64,000 bases of DNA, from assembly GCA_017306245.1 (NCBI GenBank), contig JAFKIY010000003.1:186001-250000 (forward strand), written 5' to 3'. Below, piece by piece: positions 1 to 8,183 of this stretch (position 1 is its first letter; each line of letters opens with the position of its first letter). The notes under the pieces are model-generated. The model searched no databases. It was not told the DNA's origin and was given only the letters and a program-made list of their open reading frames with translations. A program made the position numbers and the translations under genes. Source of the stretch: Micrococcales bacterium. Lineage in GTDB: Bacteria; Actinomycetota; Actinomycetes; Actinomycetales; Microbacteriaceae.

Positions 1-2
1 GG

Positions 3-2111
3 TTCGCGATGGCCGGGACGGTGCTCGCCGTGCTCGGCGCTGCGGCACTCGCCCGGGTGCTGAGCGTTCGCCGCTGGGTGCCGGCAATTTCTGGGTCGCT
101 CGTCCTGCTCGCGCTCATCACCCTGTTTTTCTCCGGCCGGTCCGCGTTTCTGTTCGTCATCCCCACGTTTGAGAGTTTCGGCGTGTTCGGCGACCTGGGC
201 CAGGCCGGCGCTGCATCGATTGCGGGTCAGTCCGTGCCTGCCGATGTCACCCTCGGGATTGCGTTCCTGCTCTGCCTTGGCGTGGGCGTTCTCGCTATCG
301 CCGCGGATTTCCTCGCAGTATCCAGGCGGTTGCCCGCGCTCGCGGCGCTTCCCCTTGCCGTGATCCTCGCCATCCCCCCGTTCATCGGCATCGAGCTGAG
401 CGACGTGTTCGTGTTCCTGCTGGCCGCGATCGCCTGGCTCGTGCTCCTTCGCGCCGGGCAGCCGTTCCCGCAGACGGGCCGGGCGATCGGGTTGGGGGCC
501 TCCGCCCTCATCGTCGCGCTACTGGTTCCCATTGCGTTGCCCCGCGTAGACGACTCGCTGGCCAGCGGCGACTCGTTCGGCGGGTATCTCGCGGGAGTGA
601 ATCCGGTGCTGAGCCTCGGAAACGATCTGCGAAGGGAGCTGCCGCGCACGATTCTCACCTACAGCACCCTCTCGGGCGCGCCCACCTATTTGAGGCTTGT
701 GAGCCTCCAGAACTTCACCGCGGAAACGTGGGCGCCCGATCCGCCCGAAATTGACCGGGACAACGTGCCGTCGCGGGTTGGCCCGCCGCCCGGCCTTTCC
801 GCCGACGTCCGGGTCGAGGATGAAACGACCTGGGTGGATGTGCAGAACCTGGGCAGCCCGTGGTTGCCCGTGCCGTATCCGGCAACCCTCGTGAGCGGGT
901 TGAGCGGGGACTGGTTCTGGAACGCGAAGGATCTCACCTTCACGAGCCCGAATCGCGCCGCGCGCGGCGAAGTGTACAAAGCGCAGAGCCTTCAGGTCGA
1001 GCCGACCCCCGCCCAACTGACCGCGGCGGGGCGAGTCGTCCCGGAGGAGTACAGCGCGTACCTCGCGCTCCCCGACGGCATGCCCCCCATTATCGCCGCC
1101 GAAGCCGAACAGGTCACTGCGGCGGCGACGAGCGACTACGGCAAAGCCGTCGCGCTGCAGGAGTTTTTCCGGAACGGGGCGTTCACCTATTCGGAAACGG
1201 CCCCCGTCGACGAGGGGTATGACGGCACGGGAATGGAGGTGCTCGCGAAGTTCCTCGACGTGCGAAGCGGTTACTGCATCCATTTCGCCTCCGCGATGGC
1301 GGTCATGGCGCGAACGCTCGGCATTCCGTCGAGGGTTGCCGTCGGGTTCCTTCCCGGCGACAAGCAGGTGGCGACCGTGGACGGGCGCACCCAGTACCGG
1401 GTGACGACGCTGAACGTCCACACCTGGCCTGAACTGTATTTTGAGGGGATCGGCTGGACCCGATTCGAGCCGACGCCCGGGCGCGGGTTCGTCCCCACCT
1501 ACGCCGACGAGGCAACGCCCGGCGTGCCGACGCCGCCGGCGCCCTCTGCCGCTCCGACACCGACGCCGACGCCCACGGTGGCGCCGCCCCGGTCCGCCGC
1601 GCCGGTGGATCCAACCGGGTCGGCCGCGGATGCCGCACGCCAGTCCGCGGCGCTCGGCTGGCTGTGGGCGGCTCTCGTCGTCTTCGGGGTGCTGATCCTC
1701 CTGCTCATCCCGGCGATGGTGCGCGGCGTTCAGCGCGCCATCCGGTTGCGCAGGCTCGCGCGCGGTGCGCCGCTCGTGTCCACGGGGTGGCGCGAACTGA
1801 TGCAGTCCGCGACGGATCTTGCGGTCGGAGTCAGCGGCACCGCGACCCCGCGGGATGCTGCGAGCGTCATTGCGGCATCCGCCGGACTCCGTGCCGACGA
1901 TCAGGCTGTGCTCGATCGAGTGCTGGAGCGGGTCGAAAGGGAAAGCTTCTCCAGAACGGCACCGGCCGGAGCGGGGATCGAACGCGCGGATCAGGTGCGC
2001 AGGATTCTCCAGTCGATGCGTTCGGCGACGGGATGGCGGACTCGGATGGCCGCGACGATCGCGCCACGTTCGATCTGGCGTCGCGTGACCGGTGTCAGTC
2101 GCGGCGACTGA
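3..2111 (+). CDS. Membrane transglutaminase-like protein (TgpA/DUF3488 type), 5' end outside window
   Basis: The reading frame is open to the left edge, so the true start is probably upstream; the first ATG in the window is at 9 and gives 700 aa. The N-terminal 200 residues form several hydrophobic membrane segments. A transglutaminase-like core follows, with the catalytic Cys near residue 423 (SGYCIHFASAMAVMART), His near 471 (NVHTWPELYF) and the acidic residue in WTRFEPTPG. A Pro/Thr/Ala-rich linker (about 503-545), one more membrane helix and a cytoplasmic DUF4129-like tail complete the protein. This is the TgpA layout, usually encoded after MoxR ATPase and DUF58 genes, which would lie to the left. 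The substrate is unknown. Its 3' end overlaps the convergent ABC ATPase gene by 17 bp. Confidence 0.85.
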   Translation, partial: FAMAGTVLAVLGAAALARVLSVRRWVPAISGSLVLLALITLFFSGRSAFLFVIPTFESFGVFGDLGQAGAASIAGQSVPADVTLGIAFLLCLGVGVLAIAADFLAVSRRLPALAALPLAVILAIPPFIGIELSDVFVFLLAAIAWLVLLRAGQPFPQTGRAIGLGASALIVALLVPIALPRVDDSLASGDSFGGYLAGVNPVLSLGNDLRRELPRTILTYSTLSGAPTYLRLVSLQNFTAETWAPDPPEIDRDNVPSRVGPPPGLSADVRVEDETTWVDVQNLGSPWLPVPYPATLVSGLSGDWFWNAKDLTFTSPNRAARGEVYKAQSLQVEPTPAQLTAAGRVVPEEYSAYLALPDGMPPIIAAEAEQVTAAATSDYGKAVALQEFFRNGAFTYSETAPVDEGYDGTGMEVLAKFLDVRSGYCIHFASAMAVMARTLGIPSRVAVGFLPGDKQVATVDGRTQYRVTTLNVHTWPELYFEGIGWTRFEPTPGRGFVPTYADEATPGVPTPPAPSAAPTPTPTPTVAPPRSAAPVDPTGSAADAARQSAALGWLWAALVVFGVLILLLIPAMVRGVQRAIRLRRLARGAPLVSTGWRELMQSATDLAVGVSGTATPRDAASVIAASAGLRADDQAVLDRVLERVERESFSRTAPAGAGIERADQVRRILQSMRSATGWRTRMAATIAPRSIWRRVTGVSRGD

Positions 2112-2871
2112 ACGCGATGGTCGGGCGCGAGCCCGGCCGTTCGATCAGTTCCGCCTTCACGCCGTAGACGTCGTCGATGAGCTCCGGGGTCAGGGTCGCG
2201 GTGGTGGGACCGGAGGCGACGACGCGTCCGCCGTTCAGCACGATGACGTGGTCGCTCCACCCGGCGGCGAGCGTCAGGTCGTGCAGTGCGGCCACGACGG
2301 TGACGCCTCGCGCGGCGAGCGTGCCGAGAAGTGCGAGCGTCTCCAGCTGCGCCGCGATGTCGAGATGATTCGTCGGCTCGTCGAGGAGCAGCAGCCGCGG
2401 ATCCTGGGCGAGGGCACGGGCCAGCAGCACCCTCTGCCGTTCGCCGCCGGAGAGCGCGGTGATGTCCCGGTTCGCGAAGTCCTCCATGCGCACGGTGCGC
2501 AGCGCCGTACGCACGGCCTCGCGGTCCGCTTCCGACTCGTCCGCGAACGGGCCGAGGTGGGGGATGCGTCCCAGCCCGACGACATCGGCGACCGTGAGCG
2601 AGAGCTCCGTCGCGGCGCCCTGCTCGACGAGCGCGACGGTTCGCGCCCGCTCGCGGCGCGGCAGTGAGCGCAATTCCTTGCCGTCGAAGCGGATGACGCC
2701 GGCCGCTGCGGGGAGCACGACCGCCAGAGTGTGCAGGAGCGTCGACTTCCCCGAGCCGTTCGGCCCGATGAGCGCAGTGACCGCTCCCGGCGGGGCTGTG
2801 CAGTCGATGCCGTCGATGATGAGGTTGCCGTCGAGTCGAACCGTGACCCGCTCGATGTCGAGTCCGCTCAC
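2095..2871 (-). CDS. ABC transporter ATP-binding protein, putative F420-0 / iron-chelate-type importer
   Basis: A 258-aa FecE/BtuD-type ATPase. It shows Walker A GPNGSGKST (residues 36-44), signature LSGGERQRV (140 onward) and Walker B LLLLDEP followed by the His-switch region. The GTG start at 2871 overlaps the permease stop in a GTGA, so the two are translationally coupled. It powers the importer with the permease at 2868-3899 and the lipoprotein at 3892-4860. The family alone says iron-siderophore/cobalamin type; the assignment to F420-0 rests on the binding protein and on the LLM enzymes nearby and is an inference. Confidence 0.85.
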   Translation of the reverse strand: MSGLDIERVTVRLDGNLIIDGIDCTAPPGAVTALIGPNGSGKSTLLHTLAVVLPAAAGVIRFDGKELRSLPRRERARTVALVEQGAATELSLTVADVVGLGRIPHLGPFADESEADREAVRTALRTVRMEDFANRDITALSGGERQRVLLARALAQDPRLLLLDEPTNHLDIAAQLETLALLGTLAARGVTVVAALHDLTLAAGWSDHVIVLNGGRVVASGPTTATLTPELIDDVYGVKAELIERPGSRPTIAFSRRD

Positions 2872-3899
2872 GATGAGACCCTCCGTCGGGCGAGCAGGGC
2901 GGCGAACACGGGAGCACCGATGATGGCGGTCACGATGCCGACGGGAAGTTCGCGCGGGTCGAACAGCGACCGCGCCGCGGTGTCCGCCCAGATCAGGAAG
3001 CTCGCCCCAACGAGCGCCGAGAGCGGCAGCAGCAGCCGATGGCGCGGCCCGACCAGGAGCCGCACGGCGTGGGGCAGGATGAGGCCGACGAATCCGATGG
3101 CGCCGCTCACCGAGACCATCGCGCCGGTCAGGAGCGCGGCAGCGGTGAGCATGATCCACCGGGTCGCCGGAACGTTCACGCCGAGGGTCGTCGCCGAGGT
3201 GTCGCCGAATGCGAACGCGTCGAGGACCCTGCCGCTCATCATGATGGGGATGCCGGCGATCAGGATCGCGGTCGCGGCGATTCCGACGGCGGGCCACCGC
3301 GCGCCGGCGAGCGAACCGAGCAGCCATCCGAGGATTTCGCGGTAGGAGTCGCCCGTGACGGTCCAGAAGATGATGAGGCTCGTGATGGCTCCCGCGAGCG
3401 CTGACACGGCGATGCCGGCGAGCACGGTGCGACCGGGTGTGATCCTCCCGAATGCTCCGGCGAGCAGGAGGGTCGCGGCGAGCGCGACCATGGCGCCGAG
3501 GAAGGCGGCAACCGGAAGCAGGAGCGCGCTTCCGAGGAGAAGCACGGCGACCGCGCCGAGCGACGCCCCGGAGGAGAGGCCGAGCAGGTAGGGGTCGGCG
3601 AGGGGGTTGCGCGTGATCGACTGCATCACGACACCGGCGAGCGCGAGGCCCGCGCCGACCGCTCCGGCGGTGAGCACCCGCGGGAGCCGGAGATCCCACA
3701 CGATGCTGTCGCGGAGCGCGGTCAGCGGCGGCTCCCCGATGCCGAGATGGTGCAGGATCGAACCCCACACTTCCAGGGGCGTGATGTTCGCGGGCCCGAA
3801 CGTGACCGCGAACGTGATCGACGCCACGAGCGCCGCCGCGAGAACGATCGTCCACACGGCGGAGCGGCCCCGCTTCAGGGAGCGGTCTGCCTCACCCAA
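2868..3899 (-). CDS. FecCD-family ABC permease, putative F420-0 importer
   Basis: A 343-aa polytopic membrane protein with about nine or ten hydrophobic helices. It has the FecCD/BtuC features GVVMQSITRNPLADPYLLG and GAIGFVGLILPHAVRLL. It forms the membrane channel for the neighbouring ATPase and solute-binding lipoprotein. The start used is a TTG at 3899 that lies inside the last codons of the binding-protein gene (8-bp overlap); an in-frame GTG about 15 codons downstream is an alternative. Co-transcribed and coupled on both sides. Confidence 0.88.
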   Translation of the reverse strand: MGEADRSLKRGRSAVWTIVLAAALVASITFAVTFGPANITPLEVWGSILHHLGIGEPPLTALRDSIVWDLRLPRVLTAGAVGAGLALAGVVMQSITRNPLADPYLLGLSSGASLGAVAVLLLGSALLLPVAAFLGAMVALAATLLLAGAFGRITPGRTVLAGIAVSALAGAITSLIIFWTVTGDSYREILGWLLGSLAGARWPAVGIAATAILIAGIPIMMSGRVLDAFAFGDTSATTLGVNVPATRWIMLTAAALLTGAMVSVSGAIGFVGLILPHAVRLLVGPRHRLLLPLSALVGASFLIWADTAARSLFDPRELPVGIVTAIIGAPVFAALLARRRVSS

Positions 3900-4860
3900 G
3901 ATTGAGGGCTTTCAGTTGCGCGGAAAGGTCGGCTGCAGCATCCACGGTGCTCACCCCGGCCTCGCTCGAGGCGAACGGGATGATGAGGTAGCGGTGATTT
4001 TTGACGGCGTCGAGTTTCGCGGTCGCCGGGTTGCCCTCCAGCACGCCGATCTTCTTCTCTGCGGTGCTCCAGCTCGCATCCACGAGCACGATGACGTTGG
4101 GGTTCGCGGCGATCACGCTCTCCCAGTTGTAGCTCGCCCAGGTGTCTTTCACGTCGGCGGCGATGTTGCGAAGTCCTACCGTGTCGAGGATGAGCTGCGG
4201 TGGGCCGATGCCGGCGCCGACGTAGGGGATGTCGGATCCGGAGGAGAACCACAGCGCGCTGAGCCCGCGGGTGTCCTTGCGGATGGCGGCGAGCACGGCG
4301 TGCTGCTCGGCGAGAAGTGAGGCGTCGTCGACGTGGAAGATCGCGGCGATCTGGTTGATTTCCTGGTCGATGTCGTCGAACGTCAGCCGTTTCGGTTGGT
4401 ATGCGGCTTCCTTGCATGCGGAGGGAGAGACGTAGGTGCGGATTCCGAGATTCGCGAGTTCGGACCGCGTGCCCGCGCCGTCGGCGGAAAAGTTGGATTC
4501 CCACCCGGCGTAGATGAAGTCGGGGTTGGCGTTCAGCACGACCTCCTGGGACGGCACCTTGTCGGCGAGGACCGGGATTCCCGACGCTGCGGCCGCCCAT
4601 TTCGCGGGAATCGGGCCATCCTGGAACGCGGTGCCGACGATGCGGTCCCCGAGCCCGAGGGCCAGAAGCATTTCGGTCGACGTCGACTTGATCGCGATCA
4701 CGCGCTGCGGCGGTGCCGCCACGGGGACCTCGACGCCGCAGTTGTCGATCGGTATGGTGTTCGTGGAAGACGGAACTGGCGTGCCCGAGGCGGTGGCGCA
4801 TCCTGCCAGTAGCAGTGCGGCGCTGGCGAGCACGGAAAATGTGAGAAGCGGACGGGGCAC
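3892..4860 (-). CDS. Solute-binding lipoprotein, putative F420-0 ABC importer
   Basis: A 322-aa periplasmic-binding-protein of the BtuF/FepB fold with a lipoprotein signal ending LLLAGC (Cys 21). The GTG start at 4860 has a GGAGA ribosome site 5 nt upstream. The stretches IKSTSTEMLLALGLGDRIVG, IYAGWESNFSADG and YVSPSACKE resemble, from memory, the actinobacterial subfamily annotated as putative F420-0 transporter substrate-binding protein, rather than siderophore or cobalamin receptors. First gene of the three-gene cassette. Which deazaflavin, or whether iron or cobalamin instead, cannot be settled from sequence. Confidence 0.75.
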   Translation of the reverse strand: MPRPLLTFSVLASAALLLAGCATASGTPVPSSTNTIPIDNCGVEVPVAAPPQRVIAIKSTSTEMLLALGLGDRIVGTAFQDGPIPAKWAAAASGIPVLADKVPSQEVVLNANPDFIYAGWESNFSADGAGTRSELANLGIRTYVSPSACKEAAYQPKRLTFDDIDQEINQIAAIFHVDDASLLAEQHAVLAAIRKDTRGLSALWFSSGSDIPYVGAGIGPPQLILDTVGLRNIAADVKDTWASYNWESVIAANPNVIVLVDASWSTAEKKIGVLEGNPATAKLDAVKNHRYLIIPFASSEAGVSTVDAAADLSAQLKALNLG

Positions 4861-5078
4861 GAAATCTCCGGATGTGGTCGAGTGTCGTCAAGGAGGCCGA
4901 AGCGAGCATCCGGCGAAGTAAACCACGCAGCCCAGATCACGGGCACGCACACCACACCACATCCGGTGAGGGGGTCAGGATTCCACTGTAGCGCCGTCGG
5001 CGCGGCTTCGTTCGCAGGCTGGGGCACAGGAAGCTCGGGTGCAGGTAGCTGCAAAGTGCGTCCTCTCCGCGACAGCCC

Positions 5079-5100
5079 TGTGGATAAGAAGTTATCCACC
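5079..5100. promoter_or_regulatory. Pair of inverted DnaA-box-like sites upstream of the HNH gene
   Basis: TGTGGATAA (5079-5087) matches the DnaA-box consensus on the minus strand, and TTATCCACC (5092-5100) matches eight of nine positions on the plus strand. Together they form GTGGATAA-GAAG-TTATCCAC, a perfect 8-bp inverted repeat with a 4-nt loop, about 50 nt before the HNH start. A DnaA-binding site or a hairpin/operator are both possible. The rest of 4861-5151 is the divergent promoter region of the importer and the HNH gene. Confidence 0.5.
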
Positions 5101-5151
5101 AATGTGGGAAAACAGTAGAAAACGGATGTTCTAGTTTGAAAGAATATAGGC

Positions 5152-6681
5152 ATGTCAACATTCGCATTTATGATCGTCGATACCGCCTCGGCGGTCTCGG
5201 CCTTCGGTGCGAGCACTCATGACTACGATGCGCTCACCGATGACCGGATTCTCGAGCTCGGTGCCGCCATCGCCGCCCACGAACGCGCCTTCGGTCTCGT
5301 AAAAGCCCAGCACGCCGCTCAGGTGGCTCGGCGCTCTCGCCGCGAGTTCGGTCACACGGGGCTTGCCGCCCGCAATGGGTTTGCATCCCCGCAAAAGCTT
5401 CTGCAGCAGGTCACCAAGGTCACCGCGCGGGAGGCGGGCCAGCTGGTCTCCCTGGGCAATGCCATCGGGAACGCCGAGGCCACGCGTGAGCTCCTCGACA
5501 ACGGTGTCACCCAGATCGGCGAAGTGCCTGTGGAGACGACCTGGGACGAGCCGATTTGCCAGGCAGTGACGACGGGAACGCTCAGCATCGAGTGCGCGGA
5601 CGCGCTTCGGCGCGGACTCGGCACACCGGACGGCGAGGTCACCGCGGAAAGACTGCGCGAGCTGGCAACAGAGCTCCTGGCCCGTTGCGGCGAGCTTCCC
5701 GCGGATGCGCTTTTCCAGCACGCGAGAGCCGAACGTGATCTGAACGACATCGAAGGGATCGCCGCGCGTCAGCAGGAGCAGTACCTGCAGGGCGGATTCC
5801 GCCTGTTCAGCAAAGCCAATGGCATGTACGGGTACGCCGGGCAGGCTGACCCGGAATCTGCCGCGGTACTCCTCGGCGCCCTCGACCCATTGACGAGTCC
5901 CCGCCGAGGAGGACCCCGATTCACCCGGCCCGAGGACATCGCGCGAGCGCAGGCCATAGTCGACGACCCGCGGACGACCGAGAGGATCACCCTCGACGGT
6001 CTGGTCGCTCTCGTGAAGGCCGGTGGCGGTGTCAACCCGCAGTCGATGTCGTCCGGCGACCACACCCTCGTTAAAGTGATCGTTCCAGTCAAAGCTGTCG
6101 AGACTGCGGGTGCGGACCGCCGCGGCACGGCAGCGCAAGGGTTCGGATTCATCGAGTCGACAGGTACGACAGTGTCAGTTGGCACAGCCGAAGCGGACCT
6201 GTGCGACTCAGGATGGCAGGAGGTCACTGTCGACGACTGCGGAACTCCGTTCGACGCCGGCCGCGCTCGCCGGCTGTTCGGCCGCAGACAGCGGGAGGCG
6301 CTCGCGGTGCGCGACGGCGGATGCATGTGGCCGGAATGCCCGCACCCGCCAGCGTTCACGGAGGCGCACCACATCGAGCAGTGGAAACGCGATCAGGGTC
6401 GAACGGATCTCGACAACGGAATACTGTTTTGCCGGTTCCACCACTTGCTCCTGCACAACAACCACTGGGAGCTCCGCCGCGATACCGAGGGGAGATTCTG
6501 GCTGACGCCACCTTCCGCCGTCGACCCGGATCACGTGGCCATCCTGCTCGAGAGCAAGAACCTCCTCACGCGGGCACGACAGCGAAAAAATGGCGCGAAC
6601 GTGGGCTCGAACGGGGATCCAAACATGGGACCGTTCGAGACCGGGGATCGTGCTAGGTGTTCTGCGGGAAGCCCAGGTTGA
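5152..6681 (+). CDS. DUF222 / HNH endonuclease-signature protein (13E12 repeat family)
   Basis: A 509-aa protein with an N-terminal DUF222 helical region and a C-terminal HNH motif at about residues 390-445. The motif includes CMWPECPHPPAFTEAHHI and then LFCRFHHLLLHNNHW, with paired Cys and the His-His/Asn/His set. Such genes occur in many copies in actinobacteria; nuclease activity and biological role are not established. A possible -10 TAGTTT lies at 5132-5137. It overlaps the convergent mmsA gene by 29 bp, and the overlap region contains an inverted repeat. No transposase or att site is seen, so mobility is not shown. Confidence 0.88.
   Translation: MSTFAFMIVDTASAVSAFGASTHDYDALTDDRILELGAAIAAHERAFGLVKAQHAAQVARRSRREFGHTGLAARNGFASPQKLLQQVTKVTAREAGQLVSLGNAIGNAEATRELLDNGVTQIGEVPVETTWDEPICQAVTTGTLSIECADALRRGLGTPDGEVTAERLRELATELLARCGELPADALFQHARAERDLNDIEGIAARQQEQYLQGGFRLFSKANGMYGYAGQADPESAAVLLGALDPLTSPRRGGPRFTRPEDIARAQAIVDDPRTTERITLDGLVALVKAGGGVNPQSMSSGDHTLVKVIVPVKAVETAGADRRGTAAQGFGFIESTGTTVSVGTAEADLCDSGWQEVTVDDCGTPFDAGRARRLFGRRQREALAVRDGGCMWPECPHPPAFTEAHHIEQWKRDQGRTDLDNGILFCRFHHLLLHNNHWELRRDTEGRFWLTPPSAVDPDHVAILLESKNLLTRARQRKNGANVGSNGDPNMGPFETGDRARCSAGSPG
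6606..6639. terminator. Hairpin at the HNH/mmsA convergent junction
   Basis: CTCGAACGG (6606-6614) and CCGTTCGAG (6631-6639) are perfect 9-bp arms around a 16-nt loop, inside the last codons of the HNH gene and just downstream of the mmsA stop. There is no T-run. It could act as a bidirectional terminator or mRNA-end structure. Confidence 0.4.
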
Positions 6682-8146
6682 TCCCACCGTGGCTCGGGTC
6701 GAGCCAGCGCGCGGTGACCACTTTCTCCCGGGTGAAGAACGCGACACCTGCCGGCCCGTACGCTTTCGCGTCGCCGAACGCCGAATCCTTCCAGCCACCG
6801 AACGAGTGGTAGGCGACAGGCACGGGGATCGGCACGTTCACGCCCACCATCCCAGCCTCGACCTCGTGCTGGTAACGCCGCGCCGCTCCACCATCATTCG
6901 TGAAGATCGCCGTTCCGTTGCCGTAGGGGCTTCGGTTGATGAGCGCGAGCCCCGCCTCATAGGAGGGCACCCGGATGATGGACAGGATCGGACCGAAGAT
7001 TTCGTGCTTGTACACGTCGGAATCCGTGCCGACCTTATCCAGTAGGGTCGGGCCGAGCCAGAAGCCGTCGGCCCCGCCGTCCACCTCGATGCCGCGACCG
7101 TCGACCACGACCGTCGCGCCGTCCTTCGTCGCGAGGTCGATGTAGGAGGCGACCTTGTCGCGGTGCGCCTCGGTGATGAGCGGGCCCATGTCGCAATTGC
7201 GCATGCCGTCGCCGACCTTCAGACCCTTCATCCGCTCCGTGATCTTCGCGATCAGGTCATCCGCGACCGGCTCCACGGCGACGATCACGCTGATCGCCAT
7301 GCACCGCTCGCCCGCAGAACCGAAGCCTGCATTGACCGCGGCATCCGCCGTGAGGTCGAGGTCGGCATCCGGCAGCACGAGCATGTGGTTCTTCGCCCCG
7401 CCGAGCGCCTGAACGCGCTTGCCGTGCTTCGACGCCGTCTCGTAGATGTACTTCGCGATGGGCGTGGAGCCGACGAACGACACGGCCTTGATGTCGGGGT
7501 GCTCGAGCAGCGCATCCACCGACTCCTTGTCGCCGTGCACGACATTGAAGACGCCCTTCGGCAGGCCTGCCTCGATGAACAGCTCCGCCATCCAGTTCGC
7601 CGCAGACGGGTCCTTCTCCGAGGGCTTCAGCACGACCGTGTTCCCGGCGGCGATCGCGATGGGGAAGAACCACATCGGCACCATGGCCGGGAAGTTGAAC
7701 GGGCTGATGATGGCGACAGCGCCGAGCGGCTGGCGCAGCGTGTACACGTCGACGCCGGTCGACACGTTCTCCGAGAAGTCGCCCTTCACGAGGCTCGGCA
7801 TGCCGAGCGCGAACTCGACAACCTCGATGCCGCGGGCAACCTCGCCGCGGGCATCCGAGGTGACCTTGCCGTGCTCGGCCGTGAGGATGTCCGCCAGATC
7901 GTTTCGGCGCTCGTTCAGCAGCTCGCGGTAGCGGTACAGGATCGCCTGCCGGTTCGCCTGCGAGGTGTCGCGCCAGCCCGGATAGGCTGCGGTCGCCGCC
8001 GCCACCGCCGTGTCGACATCGGCGACGCTGGCCAGAGCCACGTTCTTGGCCACAGTACCGGTTGCCGGGTTGAACACGGGCGACGTGCGCGTGGACGTTC
8101 CCGTGTGGGATGCGCCATTGATGTAGTGAGTGAGTGTGTCAGTCAT
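6653..8146 (-). CDS. mmsA: CoA-acylating (methyl)malonate-semialdehyde dehydrogenase
   Basis: A 497-aa aldehyde dehydrogenase of the MmsA/IolA family, which converts (methyl)malonate semialdehyde plus CoA and NAD to propionyl- or acetyl-CoA. It shows SPFNFPAMVPMWFFPIAIA, SFVGSTPIAKYIYETASKHG and the catalytic Cys near residue 281 in GSAGERCMAISV. Starting at the ATG at 8146 gives the family's usual length. Last gene of the nine-gene operon. After the aminotransferase it would oxidise malonate semialdehyde from beta-alanine to acetyl-CoA. Valine or inositol breakdown is the usual alternative role. Confidence 0.93.
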   Translation of the reverse strand: MTDTLTHYINGASHTGTSTRTSPVFNPATGTVAKNVALASVADVDTAVAAATAAYPGWRDTSQANRQAILYRYRELLNERRNDLADILTAEHGKVTSDARGEVARGIEVVEFALGMPSLVKGDFSENVSTGVDVYTLRQPLGAVAIISPFNFPAMVPMWFFPIAIAAGNTVVLKPSEKDPSAANWMAELFIEAGLPKGVFNVVHGDKESVDALLEHPDIKAVSFVGSTPIAKYIYETASKHGKRVQALGGAKNHMLVLPDADLDLTADAAVNAGFGSAGERCMAISVIVAVEPVADDLIAKITERMKGLKVGDGMRNCDMGPLITEAHRDKVASYIDLATKDGATVVVDGRGIEVDGGADGFWLGPTLLDKVGTDSDVYKHEIFGPILSIIRVPSYEAGLALINRSPYGNGTAIFTNDGGAARRYQHEVEAGMVGVNVPIPVPVAYHSFGGWKDSAFGDAKAYGPAGVAFFTREKVVTARWLDPSHGGINLGFPQNT

Positions 8147-8183
8147 GTCAGTGTCTTTTCGTCGTTGAGGGTGTCGAGGAGTG

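Noticed and set aside
2095-4860. Cobalamin or siderophore uptake as the role of the ABC cassette
   Set aside because: No cobalamin riboswitch-like structure or Fur-type box was recognised upstream, and the binding protein's internal motifs fit the F420-0 group better; kept as an alternative only.
5079-5100. Chromosomal origin of replication
   Set aside because: Only two or three DnaA-like boxes and no dnaA, dnaN, rpmH or AT-rich unwinding region nearby.
5152-6681. Group II intron or homing endonuclease mobile element
   Set aside because: The DUF222/HNH gene has no intron structure, terminal repeats or target duplication that I can see.
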